From positions 325,441 to 389,440 of the forward strand of contig NZ_JAMXEX010000004.1 of the NCBI RefSeq assembly GCF_025370775.1: a stretch of 64,000 nt of DNA. Direction: 5' to 3'. Shown here piece after piece: positions 9,497 to 19,325 of this stretch (positions are counted from its first letter, which is position 1; every line of letters begins with the position of its first letter). A program made the position numbers and the translations under genes. Source of the DNA: Ancylothrix sp. D3o (GTDB taxonomy: Bacteria; Cyanobacteriota; Cyanobacteriia; Cyanobacteriales; Oscillatoriaceae). The notes under the pieces were generated by a model that saw only the letters and a list, made by a program, of their open reading frames with translations, made no database searches and was not told the DNA's origin.

Positions 9497-9536
9497 AACC
9501 ATTAATTTTCATGACTATGCAGGACTACCCCGGTTT

Positions 9537-10109
9537 CTAACTGATATTTCCGGCGGCTAAAACTTTTTCAACAGTTAGGCATAATTCGGGGAAAGTTCGA
9601 GATATAATGGTTTGAGGTGCGGTAAAAATTGTTTCTTCATATAAGCCTTCTTCTAGCAGTAAAACTGTCAATTTTTGCTCAAGGGTATCGACTATCCAAT
9701 ATTCAGAAACTTCTAAGGCTGCATATTCGGAACGTTTATATCGATAGTCGCGCTTAATCGAGTCTGGGCTTACGACTTCTACTGTTAAAATAGGCGAAGT
9801 TTCAGTAATAGCAGAACTATCTAAAAAATCGAGGATTTGATCTTTTCTGAGGATGTAGATATCAGTGAGGCGAGATTTACGCGGGCCGGTTCTGACACCG
9901 GCTTTTTGAAAACACAACCAGGGTAAATTAAGCCGGTTGATTTCTGCATCGAATGTATTATTAATAAATTCCGCAATTAAGAGATGTCTAAAGGTAGGAG
10001 GATTTATTAGTTCCAGCCTCCCATCGACTAATTCATAGCGTTTGTCTGTGTCATCGTCATATTTGAGATACTCTTCAAAAGAGTAAAGCCGTTGGGTTGT
10101 TAGCGTCAT
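9537..10109 (-). CDS. Uma2-family (DUF820) restriction-endonuclease-fold protein
   Basis: A 190-residue protein with the Uma2 pattern: YSFEEYLKYDDDTDKRYELVDGRLE near the start, SRLTDIYILRK in the middle, then ILTVEVVSPDSIKRDYRYKRSEYAALEVSEYWIVD. This is a PD-(D/E)xK-type core; the Glu of VEVVS and the Lys of YRYKRSEY are likely catalytic positions. Such genes occur in dozens of copies in cyanobacterial genomes and their role is unknown, possibly tied to mobile DNA. The stop codon touches the right target duplication of the IS1 element. Confidence 0.88.
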   Translation of the reverse strand: MTLTTQRLYSFEEYLKYDDDTDKRYELVDGRLELINPPTFRHLLIAEFINNTFDAEINRLNLPWLCFQKAGVRTGPRKSRLTDIYILRKDQILDFLDSSAITETSPILTVEVVSPDSIKRDYRYKRSEYAALEVSEYWIVDTLEQKLTVLLLEEGLYEETIFTAPQTIISRTFPELCLTVEKVLAAGNIS

Positions 10110-10342
10110 CGTTTCAGGGGTATGGGGCTGTTTTTTTTGATGATAGCTTTTTTAAGTTTAGTCTAGCTGAGGAATGATGGGGAAGGGATGCCGGCCTTTT
10201 TTTGTCCAAGGTGAGCCGGTGACTGAGTTGATACTTTAGAAAAAGCTTTGCTACAATTTACATTATCATTAACAAATTAAAATGAAGCGTTTAGGGTTAG
10301 ATTTTAGGCCGGTGTAATCCTTAAAATGTTTTTGGCGTTTCT

Positions 10343-11038
10343 ATGAAAAAACTATTCAATCCTTCTAAACAAAAATCTAGCAAAGCAAAAAGACTTGGTA
10401 AATTTTTTGCTTTACTGTTAAGTGTGTCAGTTATGGGTACATCAGGAATAGCCCTAGCTCAAACTATTGAGGAACTAATCAATCAAGCTTTTGATGCTTA
10501 CAATGTCGGTAACGTTTCTGAGGCTGAACGTATTTTGAGAGAGGCTATTCAACTATACCCTAAAAATTCTGTAGCTTACAGCAATTTGGGAATTGTACTA
10601 TCACAGCAAGGAAAACTCGATGAAGCTATCAGCAACTACCGACAAGCTATTTCCCTTGATCCTAAATATGCCCCAACTTACAACCATTTGGGATTGGCTT
10701 TATATCAGCAAGGAAAACTTGATGAAGCGATCAGCAACCACCGACAAGCTATTTCCCTTGATCCTGAAAATGTCCGTGCTTATATCGATCTAGGAATGGC
10801 ATTGCGTGTTCAAGGAAAACACGATGAAGCTATTAGTAGCATACGGCAAGCGATTTCCCTTGATTCTCAAAATGCCTTCGCTTACAACAATCTGGGAATG
10901 GTGCTTGTTAAACAAGAAAAATTTGAGGAAGCTATTGCAGAATTCCAACAAGCCCTTAAAATTGATCCCAACTTTTTAGAAGCTCAAAATAACCTCAAAG
11001 AAGCAGAAAGGCAGCTTGCCTTGCAGCGAAATCGTTAA
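10343..11038 (+). CDS. secreted tetratricopeptide-repeat protein
   Basis: The N-terminus has a basic stretch and a hydrophobic core (FFALLLSVSVMGTSGIALA), with probable signal-peptidase cleavage at ALA-Q near residue 39. The rest is about five 34-residue TPR units, with the recurring pattern AYxNLGxxLxxQGKxDEAISxxRQAISLDP. The middle repeats are very similar to one another at the DNA level, suggesting recent duplication. TPRs form scaffolds for protein binding. It probably acts in the periplasm. No partner can be deduced from the neighbours. Confidence 0.85.
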   Translation: MKKLFNPSKQKSSKAKRLGKFFALLLSVSVMGTSGIALAQTIEELINQAFDAYNVGNVSEAERILREAIQLYPKNSVAYSNLGIVLSQQGKLDEAISNYRQAISLDPKYAPTYNHLGLALYQQGKLDEAISNHRQAISLDPENVRAYIDLGMALRVQGKHDEAISSIRQAISLDSQNAFAYNNLGMVLVKQEKFEEAIAEFQQALKIDPNFLEAQNNLKEAERQLALQRNR

Positions 11039-11070
11039 ATATTACTCTTTACCCTTATAACAAAACTGAA

Positions 11071-11145
11071 GAAAAGAAACCGGGTTTGTTAGAAATCCCT
11101 GCTTTCGTAACGAGATATCTACTCAGAAAACCGGTTTCTCGCCCA
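11071..11145. repeat. two copies of the AGAAACC-GGTTTCT palindromic word
   Basis: The gap between the TPR gene and glmS holds AGAAACCGGGTTTGT and, about 50 bp on, AGAAAACCGGTTTCT. These belong to a palindromic repeat family seen at many gene ends here (also 13146, 46348, 52445, 59274). They may serve as stem-loops at the converging gene ends. Confidence 0.6.
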
Positions 11146-11177
11146 TAATTAAAGGTGGACTCTATCCCACCCCACCC

Positions 11178-13049
11178 TTACTCAACCGTCACAGACTTAG
11201 CCAAATTACGCGGCTGATCCACATCCAAACCACGCCGCGCCGCAATGTGATAAGACAACAACTGCAACGGAATCACCGACAACACCGGCGACAAAATCTC
11301 ATCCACCACCGGCACCGGCAACAACTTATCAAAAATCTCCGCCGCATGATCACCCACCGGCGTCACCCCAATCAAAATCGAATCCCGCGCCTTAGCCTCC
11401 TGAGCATTCGATATTACCTTCTCATACACACACCCCGGCATCGCAATCGCCACCACCGGCACCTTAGCATCCAACAAAGCAATCGGCCCATGCTTCATCT
11501 CGCCCGCCGGATAACCCTCCGCATGAATATAACTAATTTCCTTCAACTTCAGAGCACCCTCCAAAGCAATCGGAAAATTAATCCCCCTCCCCACAAAAAT
11601 AAAATCCTTCGTCTCCGCAAACTCATGCGCCAACTCCTCAATATAGCGCTCCTGACTCTCCAAAACCTGCTCCATCAAAGCCGGCAACTGCCGTAAACCC
11701 TCCACCACCTCCACAATCCTATCCCCCGCCAAACTGCCACGCCGCGCCGCCAAATCCAACGCCAAACAATAAAACGCCATCAACTGCGCCACAAAAGTCT
11801 TCGTCGCCGCCACCCCAATCTCAATCCCCGCACAAGTATCAATAATGTGCGGCACTAAGTGACCCATCGAAGACTCAGGCCGGTTTGTTATACCAAGTAA
11901 ACGAGGCAAAAACCGCTCATCCTGACCCAACCGGCGCTGCTGTTCCATAGCCAACGCCGCCAAAGTATCCGCCGTCTCCCCAGACTGACTAATACCAATT
12001 GTGAGAGTATTCGGTGTCAGAGGGGCCGGTGCATAGCGAAACTCCGACGCATACTGAACCATCGTCGGAATACCCGCCAACTGCTCAATCAAATACTTAC
12101 CAACCAAACCCGCGTGCCAAGAAGTCCCACAAGCCAAAACCTGGACGTGCTCCAACCCCTCCAACAAATGATCCGGCAAACCCAACTTAACCGGCAACCC
12201 CTCACTCCCAGGAAGCCAACCATCATTAAAATAAGCCTCCAAATTCGCCCGCACCACACCAGGCTGCTCATAAATCTCCTTAAGCATAAAATGCTTAAAG
12301 CCCTGCTTCTCCACCAAAACCGGATTCCAATTCAAAGTCCGAGGAAACTTCTTCAAGCGTTCCCCAGCAAAACTATAAACCTCAACACCCAAAGGCGTTA
12401 ACCGCGCCAACTCCCCATTTTCCAAAGGCAAAACCGCACGAGTATGAGGCACCAAAGCCGGAGTATCCGAAGCACAGAAAAACTCCCCTTCTCCAAAACC
12501 CAACACAATCGGCGCCTGCTGTTTTGCCACAATCATCTCATCGGGGTAATCTGCACACAAAACCGCTATGGCAAACCCACCCTCCAATTCATTCACCGCC
12601 AAGCGAACAGCCTCAACCAACGAACAAGACTCACTCGCCATAAACTCAGCAATCAAATTAGGGATAACCTCAGTATCCGTATCCGAGCGAAAAATATGCC
12701 CCTTCGCCTTCAACTCTTGGCGCAACTCACGATAATTTTCAATAATTCCATTTTGCACCACCGCTACCCGCTTATTACTATCCGTATGCGGATGAGCATT
12801 ATACTCCTCTGGTTTGCCGTGAGTAGCCCAGCGCGTATGACCGATACCAATTTGGGCCGGTGTTTCCATCCCTGCCACTTTTTCACGCAAATTATGTAAC
12901 TTCCCCTTAGCCCGGATACAATGAATCTCGCCTTCCCACACCGTCGCAAGACCCGCAGAATCATAACCCCGGTATTCCAACTTCTCTAAACCGGCCAGTA
13001 AAATTTCACTTGCAGCGCGAGTTCCAATATAACCAACAATTCCACACAT
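11178..13049 (-). CDS. glmS: glutamine-fructose-6-phosphate aminotransferase (isomerizing)
   Basis: GlmS makes glucosamine-6-phosphate from fructose-6-phosphate and glutamine, the first step to UDP-GlcNAc for peptidoglycan and lipopolysaccharide. The 623-residue product starts MCGIVGYIG; after Met removal Cys1 is the glutaminase nucleophile. This fixes the start at 13049, although the frame is open to an ATG at 13088. RGYDSAGLA and GHTRWATHG follow in the glutaminase domain. Two SIS sugar-isomerase domains follow (CGTSWHAG, SQSGETADT, GRGINFPIALEGALKLKE). The C-terminus DQPRNLAKSVTVE is the typical end. No glmS ribozyme-like leader could be recognised. Confidence 0.97.
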   Translation of the reverse strand: MCGIVGYIGTRAASEILLAGLEKLEYRGYDSAGLATVWEGEIHCIRAKGKLHNLREKVAGMETPAQIGIGHTRWATHGKPEEYNAHPHTDSNKRVAVVQNGIIENYRELRQELKAKGHIFRSDTDTEVIPNLIAEFMASESCSLVEAVRLAVNELEGGFAIAVLCADYPDEMIVAKQQAPIVLGFGEGEFFCASDTPALVPHTRAVLPLENGELARLTPLGVEVYSFAGERLKKFPRTLNWNPVLVEKQGFKHFMLKEIYEQPGVVRANLEAYFNDGWLPGSEGLPVKLGLPDHLLEGLEHVQVLACGTSWHAGLVGKYLIEQLAGIPTMVQYASEFRYAPAPLTPNTLTIGISQSGETADTLAALAMEQQRRLGQDERFLPRLLGITNRPESSMGHLVPHIIDTCAGIEIGVAATKTFVAQLMAFYCLALDLAARRGSLAGDRIVEVVEGLRQLPALMEQVLESQERYIEELAHEFAETKDFIFVGRGINFPIALEGALKLKEISYIHAEGYPAGEMKHGPIALLDAKVPVVAIAMPGCVYEKVISNAQEAKARDSILIGVTPVGDHAAEIFDKLLPVPVVDEILSPVLSVIPLQLLSYHIAARRGLDVDQPRNLAKSVTVE

Positions 13050-13145
13050 CTCGAATACTGCTCCTGCTTTTGTAACGATCCTGCACAACTACTTGCTAAA
13101 CGCTAAAGGTGGATCAGGAAGATGTCAAGCCTCGCAGGATTGCAC

Positions 13146-13233
13146 AGAAACCCGGTTTCTTAAACAATACCGATAAACCCAACCCCGGAGGGGTTTTCTT
13201 TTAATCGTGTAGCCACCGGTTTCAACCGGTGGC
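13146..13233. repeat. hairpins between psaC and glmS
   Basis: Three palindromes lie in the gap: AGAAACCCGGTTTCT at 13146-13160; CCCC-GGA-GGGG followed by TTTTCTTTT around 13182-13201, which reads as a terminator on the plus strand; and GCCACCGG with CCGGTGGC at 13212-13233. The last is 18 bp downstream of the psaC stop and is the best candidate for the end of its transcript, although it lacks a long U run on the minus strand. Confidence 0.6.
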
Positions 13234-13251
13234 GATGCAGGTGGCGTTCGC

Positions 13252-13497
<246 letters not shown>

Positions 13498-14021
13498 TTA
13501 ATTAAGGCTCCAAATGAGTATTAAACGCTTTGGTAGTCTATAATTTGCCGCAATTAGCAATGGCCTTTGGCCATAATCCTCTTCTTGACGGCGGGGTTTA
13601 GATCAAGGCTTAGTTTATCCTAGGCTCGATCCCTCATCCCACAAAAGGCAGTAAAACTTTAAATAGCTTAATAATTCCCTCCCCCTCTTTTTCTGCTTTT
13701 CCCTTGAAATTTCAATATTTAGCCCGCCCCAACCCTACTCAAAACCTTGCTATTGATTAATTTTTGGTTATTGTTAACGAATATTAAGTAACTTTGTTTA
13801 GCGGAATCCGCATTTATTTCAATTGATTAAGAAGCTACGAATGCTTTTTTTGGGCTAGGGGCCAAACCAATGCTTAAGATAGAAATTTCTTATATTTTTT
13901 CGGTTTACACCGGCCTGGTTTTTCGGCCTTGCCAAAACTGAAAGATTATAAATCATAACACAAACCCAAAAACTGGGGGTTGGGTTTCCAGCGTCAACCC
14001 AACCTACAACGAGAGCAATAA
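13498..14021. other. intergenic region upstream of psaC
   Basis: There is no convincing gene. The psaC promoter should lie here; on the minus strand an AT-rich TTATAGACT near 13535 is a possible -10, without a clear -35. The stretch near the HdrB-like gene holds AT-rich sequence and no recognisable terminator. Confidence 0.4.
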
Positions 14022-14927
14022 TTACAAACCTAACTTTTGCAACACCGGCTTTGTCGAGACAATATGCCGGTCAAGACCCAACGCCTTCGGGTCAGCCCCC
14101 AAAGCCAAAGCCACCAACTGCGACAAATGTAACACCGGCAACCCCAACTTTTTCCCCAGAGTTTTTTCCACCTCTGGCTGACGCGAATCCAAATTCAAAT
14201 GACATAAAGGGCAAGGCGTTACCATACACTCAGCCCCTTTGTCAAGAGCCTCTTGAAGATGAGCGCCGGCCATTTTAAAAGATTCGGTTGTCGCATAACT
14301 AGAAAGCGGCCAACCACAGCACTGAGTACGACCGCGATAGTAAATTGGCTCAGCACCGATGGCCCGAAAAACATTTTCCATAGATTCCGGTTGAAACGGG
14401 TCATCATAAATTAAATGTTTTTGAGTACGGAGGAGATAGCAACCATAAAAAGCAGCACACTTGAGGCCGGCCAACTTGCGAGTTACCCGCTTTTGAACTT
14501 CCTCCAAACCATAATCCGTAACAAGAGCCCAAAGTAAATGTTTAACCTCAGTCGTTCCCTGATAAGGCGAACAGCCTTGCTGATGAAGTAAATTATTCAC
14601 CTTCTCCATATAAGCCGGATCGTCAGACTGAGCAGCCTTGAGACGTTCATCCACATGACCAATAACTCCTTGACAAGTGCTGCAATGAGTAAGGAGAGGC
14701 AAATTTAATTGCTCAGCCAAAGCAATATTACGAGCATTCACCGTATCTTCCAAAAGCTGGGAATCTTCCTTAAAAGTCCCCGAACCACAGCAGGAAGCCT
14801 TTTTTAGCTCAATTAGCTCAATCCCCAGAGATTTTGAGAGAACTTTTGTAGACTGGTCTAACTCCCGACAGGCACTCTGGGCCACACAACCGGGAAAATA
14901 AGCATATCGAAGCGTTTGCGATGACAT
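14022..14927 (-). CDS. heterodisulfide reductase subunit B-like (CCG domain) protein
   Basis: A 301-residue protein with two CCG cysteine-rich domains: PGCVAQSA...KKASCCGSG...HCSTCQG in the first half and YGCYLLR...QCCGWPL...CPLCHLN in the second. In HdrB such domains hold noncubane [4Fe-4S] clusters at the disulfide-reducing site. In cyanobacteria the same fold is discussed as an SdhC-type/HdrB-like subunit linked to quinone or thiol redox chemistry. The start is the typical SSQTLRYAYFPGCVAQSA. No hdrA or hdrC partner is adjacent, so the physiological electron partner is unknown. Confidence 0.85.
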   Translation of the reverse strand: MSSQTLRYAYFPGCVAQSACRELDQSTKVLSKSLGIELIELKKASCCGSGTFKEDSQLLEDTVNARNIALAEQLNLPLLTHCSTCQGVIGHVDERLKAAQSDDPAYMEKVNNLLHQQGCSPYQGTTEVKHLLWALVTDYGLEEVQKRVTRKLAGLKCAAFYGCYLLRTQKHLIYDDPFQPESMENVFRAIGAEPIYYRGRTQCCGWPLSSYATTESFKMAGAHLQEALDKGAECMVTPCPLCHLNLDSRQPEVEKTLGKKLGLPVLHLSQLVALALGADPKALGLDRHIVSTKPVLQKLGL

Positions 14928-15290
14928 AGCAGTTCCTTTTGAGCGGGCTAGTTAACAGAATGGTTAGAGAAAAAATTGACCGCTGCTGTACTATCATCGC
15001 TTTTTTGTGAGAAAATCAGAAGATTTATTACAATCCCTTAAGCCTGCCTCCTATAGCCCAGACCGCAGCCAATAGTAAAACAGTCTGTGAAAATTATCGG
15101 CTTGACCCCCTTTCCGATAAGATGGACAAATGCCCTGCATTGGAGTCAACCGAAACGGCCCATTTAAAACAGAGGCCGGCAACAAGGAAAAACAAACCAA
15201 TCGCAGGCAAACGGGACGGTCAGGCTTTGACGAACCCAACAAAAACAAACATCAATTGATGAAATAGCTGCGGCCCACGAGGAAATCTAT
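14928..15290. other. divergent promoter region between the HdrB-like gene and acpP
   Basis: The 363-bp gap must hold promoters for both genes. An open stretch on the minus strand (15051-15248) has no family resemblance or ribosome site. I see no distinct operator. Confidence 0.35.
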
Positions 15291-15542
15291 ATGAGTCAAG
15301 AAGACATTTTTAGCAGAGTCAAAAAAATTGTTGCCGATCAACTAGAAGTAGACGAAAGCAAAATCACCCCAGAAGCAAGCTTTCAAAACGACCTAGAAGC
15401 AGATTCTTTAGATCAGGTTGAATTGGTAATGGCTTTAGAAGAAGAATTTGAAATTGAAATTCCAGACGAAGCCGCCGAACAACTATCGACAGTTGGATCT
15501 GCTGTCGAATATATCAGCAGCAAAGTTGCCACTGCTGCCTAA
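15291..15542 (+). CDS. acpP: acyl carrier protein
   Basis: The 83-residue acidic protein carries growing acyl chains in type II fatty-acid synthesis. Ser39 in [18 protein letters not shown] is the 4'-phosphopantetheine attachment site. The helical pattern and length are standard. The ribosome site GAGGAAA lies upstream of ATG 15291. fabF follows after 132 bp, the common cyanobacterial pairing; the spacer contains heptamer repeats. Confidence 0.98.
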   Translation: MSQEDIFSRVKKIVADQLEVDESKITPEASFQNDLEADSLDQVELVMALEEEFEIEIPDEAAEQLSTVGSAVEYISSKVATAA

Positions 15543-15546
15543 AAAG

Positions 15547-15632
15547 TCATTAGTCATTAGTCATTAGTCATTAGTCATTAGTCATTTAATCAACAAAGGA
15601 CAAAGGACTATGGACAAATGACTATTGACAAA
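15547..15632. repeat. heptamer (STRR-type) repeats between acpP and fabF
   Basis: Five exact TCATTAG units at 15547-15581 and one variant are followed by a second run in 7-base register at 15598-15632: GGACAAA, GGACTAT, GGACAAA, TGACTAT, TGACAAA. Short tandem heptamers of this sort are the known STRR class of filamentous cyanobacteria. Confidence 0.85.
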
Positions 15633-15674
15633 TCTGTTCTGCGTTTTGGGCGTTGAACCCCTCGAAACTGAATT

Positions 15675-16928
15675 ATGTCGAACTTTGAAAAAAAACGAGT
15701 TGTAGTAACAGGACTCGGTGCAATTACACCGATAGGAAATACCCTGGCCGAATATTGGGACGGGTTGATGGCCGGTAAAAATGGAATAGGCGAGATTACC
15801 TTATTTGACGCATCACGCCACGATTGCCGTATTGCCGGTGAGGTAAAGGGTTTTGACCCCCATGAGTACCTAGAACGCAAAGAAGCGAAACGGATGGATC
15901 GTTTTGCTCAGTTTGGGGTAGCAGCCAGCAAGCAGGCTCTTGCAGATGCCGGCTTTGAAATCAACGAGCTAAACGCAGAACAGGTAGGCGTGATCATCGG
16001 CACCGGCATCGGCGGTCTAAAAGTGTTGGAAGACCAACAAGAAATCTACCTGACCAAAGGGCCAAACAAATGCAGCCCTTTTATGATTCCGATGATGATT
16101 GCTAACATGGCTGCCGGTTTAACCGCCATCCACACCGGCGCAAAAGGGCCAAATAACTGCACCGTGACTGCCTGTGCAGCGGGGTCAAATGCAGTGGGTG
16201 AGGCATTTCGCATTATCCAGCAAGGTTTAGCGCAAGCGATGATTTGCGGGGGATGTGAAGCAGCAGTTACGCCTTTGTCGGTGGCAGGGTTTGCAGCAGC
16301 TAGAGCACTTTCGACCCGCAACGATGACCCTACCAAAGCTTGCCGGCCTTTTGATAAAGACCGCGATGGGTTTGTGATGGGAGAAGGGGCCGGTATTTTG
16401 CTGCTCGAAGAACTCGAACACGCCAAAGCTCGCGGTGCGAAAATCTATGCGGAAATTGTCGGCTATGGCATGACTTGCGATGCCTACCACATGACCTCGC
16501 CGGTGCCGGGAGGTGAAGGTGCAGCCAGAGCAATTCAGTTAGCTATGAAAGATGCAGGAATAACCCCCGATCAAGTCAGCTACATTAACGCTCACGGTAC
16601 TAGCACAGGCGCCAACGACCCCACAGAAACCGCAGCCATTAAAAAAGCCTTGGGAGAAGCAGCTTATAAAGTTGCTGTTAGTTCTACCAAATCGATGACC
16701 GGCCACCTGTTAGGAGGTTCTGGCGGTATCGAAGCGGTGGCGACAGCCTTGGCCATTGCCAATGACCGCATCCCACCAACGATTAATTTAGAAAACCCCG
16801 ATGAAGGCTGCGATTTGGACTATGTGCCCCACACCAGCCGAGCCCAAACCGTAAACGTCGCTTTGTCTAACTCGTTTGGGTTTGGCGGTCATAACGTCAC
16901 CTTGGCGTTTAAAAAGTACGTTGGGTAA
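15675..16928 (+). CDS. fabF: beta-ketoacyl-ACP synthase II
   Basis: FabF condenses malonyl-ACP with acyl-ACP in fatty-acid elongation. The 417-residue protein has active Cys167 in [14 protein letters not shown], His in INAHGTST and His in [13 protein letters not shown], giving the Cys-His-His triad of KAS I/II enzymes. The start fits [19 protein letters not shown]. It works directly on the product of the upstream acpP gene. Confidence 0.98.
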   Translation: MSNFEKKRVVVTGLGAITPIGNTLAEYWDGLMAGKNGIGEITLFDASRHDCRIAGEVKGFDPHEYLERKEAKRMDRFAQFGVAASKQALADAGFEINELNAEQVGVIIGTGIGGLKVLEDQQEIYLTKGPNKCSPFMIPMMIANMAAGLTAIHTGAKGPNNCTVTACAAGSNAVGEAFRIIQQGLAQAMICGGCEAAVTPLSVAGFAAARALSTRNDDPTKACRPFDKDRDGFVMGEGAGILLLEELEHAKARGAKIYAEIVGYGMTCDAYHMTSPVPGGEGAARAIQLAMKDAGITPDQVSYINAHGTSTGANDPTETAAIKKALGEAAYKVAVSSTKSMTGHLLGGSGGIEAVATALAIANDRIPPTINLENPDEGCDLDYVPHTSRAQTVNVALSNSFGFGGHNVTLAFKKYVG

Positions 16929-17019
16929 TTGGTCATTGGTTCATTGTCCTTGGTCACTTGTCCTTGGTCATTGGTTTTTGGCTTTGACTAATGACTATGG
17001 ACAAAGGACTAATGACAAA
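16929..17019. repeat. heptamer (STRR-type) repeats after fabF
   Basis: The array starts right at the fabF stop. In 7-base register it reads TTGGTCA, TTGGTTC, ATTGTCC, TTGGTCA, CTTGTCC, TTGGTCA, TTGGTTT, TTGGCTT, and then the complementary-sense run TGACTAA, TGACTAT, GGACAAA, GGACTAA, TGACAAA. The two halves are roughly inverted and could fold back. A degenerate palindrome (AGGCGCGA/TCGCGTCT) follows at 17115-17134. Confidence 0.8.
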
Positions 17020-17190
17020 AGTCATGGGCCATTAAGCCAATTCCTAATTGCCCCTTGCCCATCGATCCCCGTAATGGGATGATGGGGATAAAAATTTTGG
17101 GACGATTATTTTAGAGGCGCGAAATGTCGCGTCTGTAGCAAGTCTCAACCTTCAAATAAACCCGCACCGTTCTCACACAAAATAACGAAC

Positions 17191-19197
17191 ATGGCAGTCG
17201 CAACCCAAACTCTACAAGAACTTTGTATAAATTCGATCCGTTTTTTGGCAATTGATGCCGTAGAAAAAGCAAAATCTGGCCACCCCGGTCTACCGATGGG
17301 TGCCGCGCCAATGGCGTTTGTGCTGTGGGATCAGTTCATGCGGTTTAACCCAAAAAATCCGAAGTGGTTTAACCGCGACCGTTTTGTTTTGTCTGCCGGT
17401 CATGGTTGTATGTTGCAGTACGCTTTGCTGCACCTCACCGGCTATGACAGCGTACCCCTCGAAGAAATTAAAAACTTCCGTCAATGGGGCTCTAAAACCC
17501 CCGGACACCCCGAAAACTTTGAAACCGAAGGCGTGGAAGTAACCACCGGCCCCCTCGGTCAAGGTATTGCTAATGCTGTTGGTTTGGCAATGGCTGAAGC
17601 CCATATCGCCGCCAAATTCAACAAACCCGACTGCAAAATTGTTGACCACTACACCTATGTGATTTTGGGTGATGGTTGCAATATGGAAGGCGTTTCTGGT
17701 GAAGCTTGCTCGCTGGCCGGCCACCTTGGACTCGGTAAATTAATCGCTCTCTACGATGACAACCACATCTCGATTGATGGTTCTACCGATATTTCTTTCA
17801 CCGAAGATGTAAGCAAGCGCTTTGAAGCTTACGGCTGGCACGTTCTCCACGTCGAAAATGGTAACACTGACCTCGATGCCATTGCCGCCGCCATTGCTGA
17901 AGCTAAATCTGTCACCGATAAGCCTTCAATGATTAAGGTGACAACAACTATCGGTTATGGTTCTCCCAATAAGCAAAATACTGCCGGTGTTCACGGTGCT
18001 GCTTTGGGTGGCGATGAAGTCAAAGCAACCCGCGAACACCTCGGCTGGAACTATGAGCCGTTTGTGATTCCCGATGATGTGCTGGCTCACTTCCGCAAAG
18101 CCGTTGAGCGCGGTGCCAGCTATCAAGCTGAGTGGGAAGAAACCTATGCTACCTATCGCACCAAGTATGCGGAAGAAGCAGCTTTGTTTGATCGGATGTT
18201 GAGCGGTAAGCTGCCTGAAGGTTGGGATAGCGGTTTGCCTAGCTACACCCCCGCAGATAAGGCTCTTGCAACTCGCAAACATTCGGAAAATTGCTTGAAT
18301 GCTCTGGCAAAAAATATGCCGGAATTATTGGGCGGTTCTGCTGACTTAACCCACTCTAACTTGACAGAAATTAAGGGTGAAGGTAGCTTCCAAAAAGGTC
18401 AATACCAAAACCGTAACTTGCGCTTTGGTGTGCGGGAACACGGGATGGGTGCAATTTGCAATGGTATTGCTTTGCACAATTCTGGTTTAATTCCTTATTG
18501 CGCTACGTTTTTGGTGTTTGCTGACTATATGCGGGCTGCAATTCGCTTGTCTGCATTGGCAGAAGTTGGCGTTATTTATGTGATGACCCATGACTCGATT
18601 GGTTTGGGTGAAGATGGCCCCACTCACCAGCCGGTTGAAACCTTGGCTTCTCTGCGCGTAATTCCTAATTTGTTGGTGTTCCGTCCTGCGGATGGCAATG
18701 AGTCTTCTGGTGCTTATAAGGTAGCAATTCAAAACCGCAAACGTCCCTCTTTGATGGCGATGTCTCGTCAAAATTTACCTAATTTGGATGGTTCTTCTAT
18801 TGATATCGTAAGCAAGGGTGCTTATGTTCTTTCTGGTGCTGAAGAAACTCCTGATATTATTTTGATTGGAACCGGTTCGGAAGTTCAACTTTGCGTTAAA
18901 GCGGCTGAACAATTACGCGGCGAAGGTAAGAAAGTTCGCGTCGTTTCTATGCCTTGTTCAGAGTTGTTTGATGAGCAAGATGAGGCTTATAAAGAGTCTG
19001 TTTTGCCGAAGTCTGTTAAGAAGCGTTTGGCGGTTGAAGCTGCTGTTAGCTTTGGCTGGTGCCGGTATGTTGGCAGTGAAGGTGATACCGTAAGTATTGA
19101 CACTTTTGGTGCTTCTGCGCCTGGTGAGGTGCTTTTGGAGAAATTCGGCTTTACTGTTGATAATGTCGTGGCAAAAGCTAAGGCTTTGTTAGGCTAA
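17191..19197 (+). CDS. tkt: transketolase
   Basis: Transketolase moves two-carbon units in the Calvin cycle and the pentose phosphate pathway using thiamine diphosphate. The 668-residue protein has SGHPGLPMG near the start, the ThDP motif [13 protein letters not shown], and [11 protein letters not shown] and RPADGNE in the pyrimidine-binding domain. The length is typical. It is followed by a strong terminator, so it is transcribed alone. Confidence 0.98.
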   Translation: MAVATQTLQELCINSIRFLAIDAVEKAKSGHPGLPMGAAPMAFVLWDQFMRFNPKNPKWFNRDRFVLSAGHGCMLQYALLHLTGYDSVPLEEIKNFRQWGSKTPGHPENFETEGVEVTTGPLGQGIANAVGLAMAEAHIAAKFNKPDCKIVDHYTYVILGDGCNMEGVSGEACSLAGHLGLGKLIALYDDNHISIDGSTDISFTEDVSKRFEAYGWHVLHVENGNTDLDAIAAAIAEAKSVTDKPSMIKVTTTIGYGSPNKQNTAGVHGAALGGDEVKATREHLGWNYEPFVIPDDVLAHFRKAVERGASYQAEWEETYATYRTKYAEEAALFDRMLSGKLPEGWDSGLPSYTPADKALATRKHSENCLNALAKNMPELLGGSADLTHSNLTEIKGEGSFQKGQYQNRNLRFGVREHGMGAICNGIALHNSGLIPYCATFLVFADYMRAAIRLSALAEVGVIYVMTHDSIGLGEDGPTHQPVETLASLRVIPNLLVFRPADGNESSGAYKVAIQNRKRPSLMAMSRQNLPNLDGSSIDIVSKGAYVLSGAEETPDIILIGTGSEVQLCVKAAEQLRGEGKKVRVVSMPCSELFDEQDEAYKESVLPKSVKKRLAVEAAVSFGWCRYVGSEGDTVSIDTFGASAPGEVLLEKFGFTVDNVVAKAKALLG

Positions 19198-19215
19198 TTT
19201 ATTTCGGATAATTGT

Positions 19216-19243
19216 AAGCTGGGCTTTGCCCAGCTTTTTTTTT
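19216..19243 (+). terminator. rho-independent terminator after tkt
   Basis: A perfect 9-bp stem AAGCTGGGC/GCCCAGCTT with a TTT loop is followed by an uninterrupted T run. It starts 18 bp after the tkt stop. Confidence 0.92.
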
Positions 19244-19325
19244 GAGTATTGCTAAAATGCTGTTGGGTTTCAGACAGGGTAAAGCCAACCTACAGCAATT
19301 TTAAAAAGCCGGTTTCTGCACAAAC

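Larger units (their letters stand above)
8716..9529 (+). mobile_element. IS1-family insertion sequence, complete, recent insertion
   Basis: The 814-bp element has perfect 24-bp terminal inverted repeats at 8716-8739 and 9506-9529 (outer ends GGTAGTCCTGCATAG). It is flanked by an exact 8-bp target duplication CCGGTTTC at 8708-8715 and 9530-9537. It encodes an InsA-like zinc ribbon and an InsB-like transposase in two frames. The perfect ends and duplication point to recent transposition. It landed between the immunity-like gene and the 3' end of the Uma2 gene; the right target copy supplies the first base of the Uma2 stop triplet, so no gene was broken. Confidence 0.93.

Noticed and set aside
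11100-11180. glmS ribozyme
   Set aside because: The gene is on the minus strand, so a ribozyme would be upstream of 13049; no matching core was recognised there either.
13021-13088. Longer GlmS start at 13088
   Set aside because: The enzyme needs Cys directly after the initiator Met, which fixes the start at 13049.
15051-15248. Minus-strand open frame of 65 codons before acpP
   Set aside because: No recognisable protein, no ribosome site, and it lies in the likely promoter region.
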